64,000 bases of DNA from Solanum dulcamara (lineage: Eukaryota; Streptophyta; Magnoliopsida; Solanales; Solanaceae). The notes beneath the pieces are model-generated. The model ran no database searches and was not told where the DNA came from. It saw only the letters and a list, made by a program, of their open reading frames with translations. Shown piece by piece: positions 63,815-64,000 of this stretch (position 1 is the stretch's first letter; each line of letters begins with the position of its first letter). Position numbers and translations under genes: made by a program. The DNA lies in contig NC_077246.1 in NCBI RefSeq assembly GCF_947179165.1, forward strand, positions 73,846,421 through 73,910,420, in the 5' to 3' direction.

Positions 63815-64000
63815 TGTAACGACTTATTATGTCGTTTTGAGAAATACAGCTTTTTATTTCATGAAAAACTCATTCCGTATTTTTTATGAGTATTTTGGAC
63901 TATTCGATAATCATAGTTATTTAGTTGAGGGGTAAATTTAAATAACTAATTTAATTAGTGAACTAAATTGATAATTTATTTAACACTCTATACCAATTAT
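63815..64000 (+). mobile_element. Start of an LTR related to the solo LTR, cut by the window end
   Basis: It begins tgtaacgac and shares gtcgttttgag-type sequence, ttttggactattcgataa and the following ttagttga...taatttaatt block with the reverse complement of 16703 down to about 16510. It is therefore the same LTR family in the opposite orientation, with considerable divergence. The right end and any internal region lie outside the window. Confidence 0.65.

Overview
This is plant nuclear DNA. The intergenic sequence is AT-rich, the genes carry GT-AG introns, and all six protein-coding genes belong to land-plant families. Several repeats point to Solanaceae (tomato, potato, pepper or tobacco relatives): an RTE-type LINE whose 3' end finishes in TTG repeats, tRNA-derived SINEs of Solanaceae type, an Au-like SINE, and a TGTNACGACCC...GGGTCGTNACA LTR family. 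I cannot fix the species from the sequence alone.

Layout. (1) 1-4373: gene-free DNA with two MITEs. (2) 4374-25548 (+): a 22-exon SOS1-type plasma-membrane Na+/H+ antiporter. I could join every exon in frame (964 residues). Its introns are swollen by an RTE LINE (intron 7), a nested MITE/RTE/solo-LTR complex (intron 11) and antisense L1 LINE copies (introns 14 and 17). It stops before the C-terminal autoinhibitory and SOS2-target region of canonical SOS1. (3) 25549-30697: gene-free. (4) 30792-31427 (+): an intronless calmodulin-like protein of CML35/36 type with an overlapping upstream ORF. (5) 34790-37072 (-): an intronless nuclear-encoded organellar group II intron maturase, nMAT3-like. (6) 39045-40475 (+): a two-exon DUF247 protein. 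(7) 41506-47938 (+): a seven-exon PMT6/PMT7-type Golgi methyltransferase whose fifth exon holds a perfect 20-bp tandem duplication that breaks the frame. (8) 47939-57462: a 9.5-kb gene desert with two G-quadruplex motifs. (9) 57463-59862 (+): a BLADE-ON-PETIOLE (BOP) BTB-ankyrin co-activator. (10) 59863-64000: gene-free, ending in an LTR that runs off the window.

The genes do not form one pathway. From memory, CML36/PMT6 are neighbours on Arabidopsis chromosome 3 and nMAT3/PMT7 are neighbours on chromosome 5, so the CML-nMAT3-PMT block here looks like the unsplit ancestral order. The most notable observations are the 20-bp duplication in the PMT gene, which creates a stop but also a second splice acceptor that could restore the frame; the truncated SOS1 paralogue; and several insertions dated relative to one another by exact target-site duplications. 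I saw no convincing tRNA, rRNA, CRISPR or viral element, and no gene system I would call wholly new.
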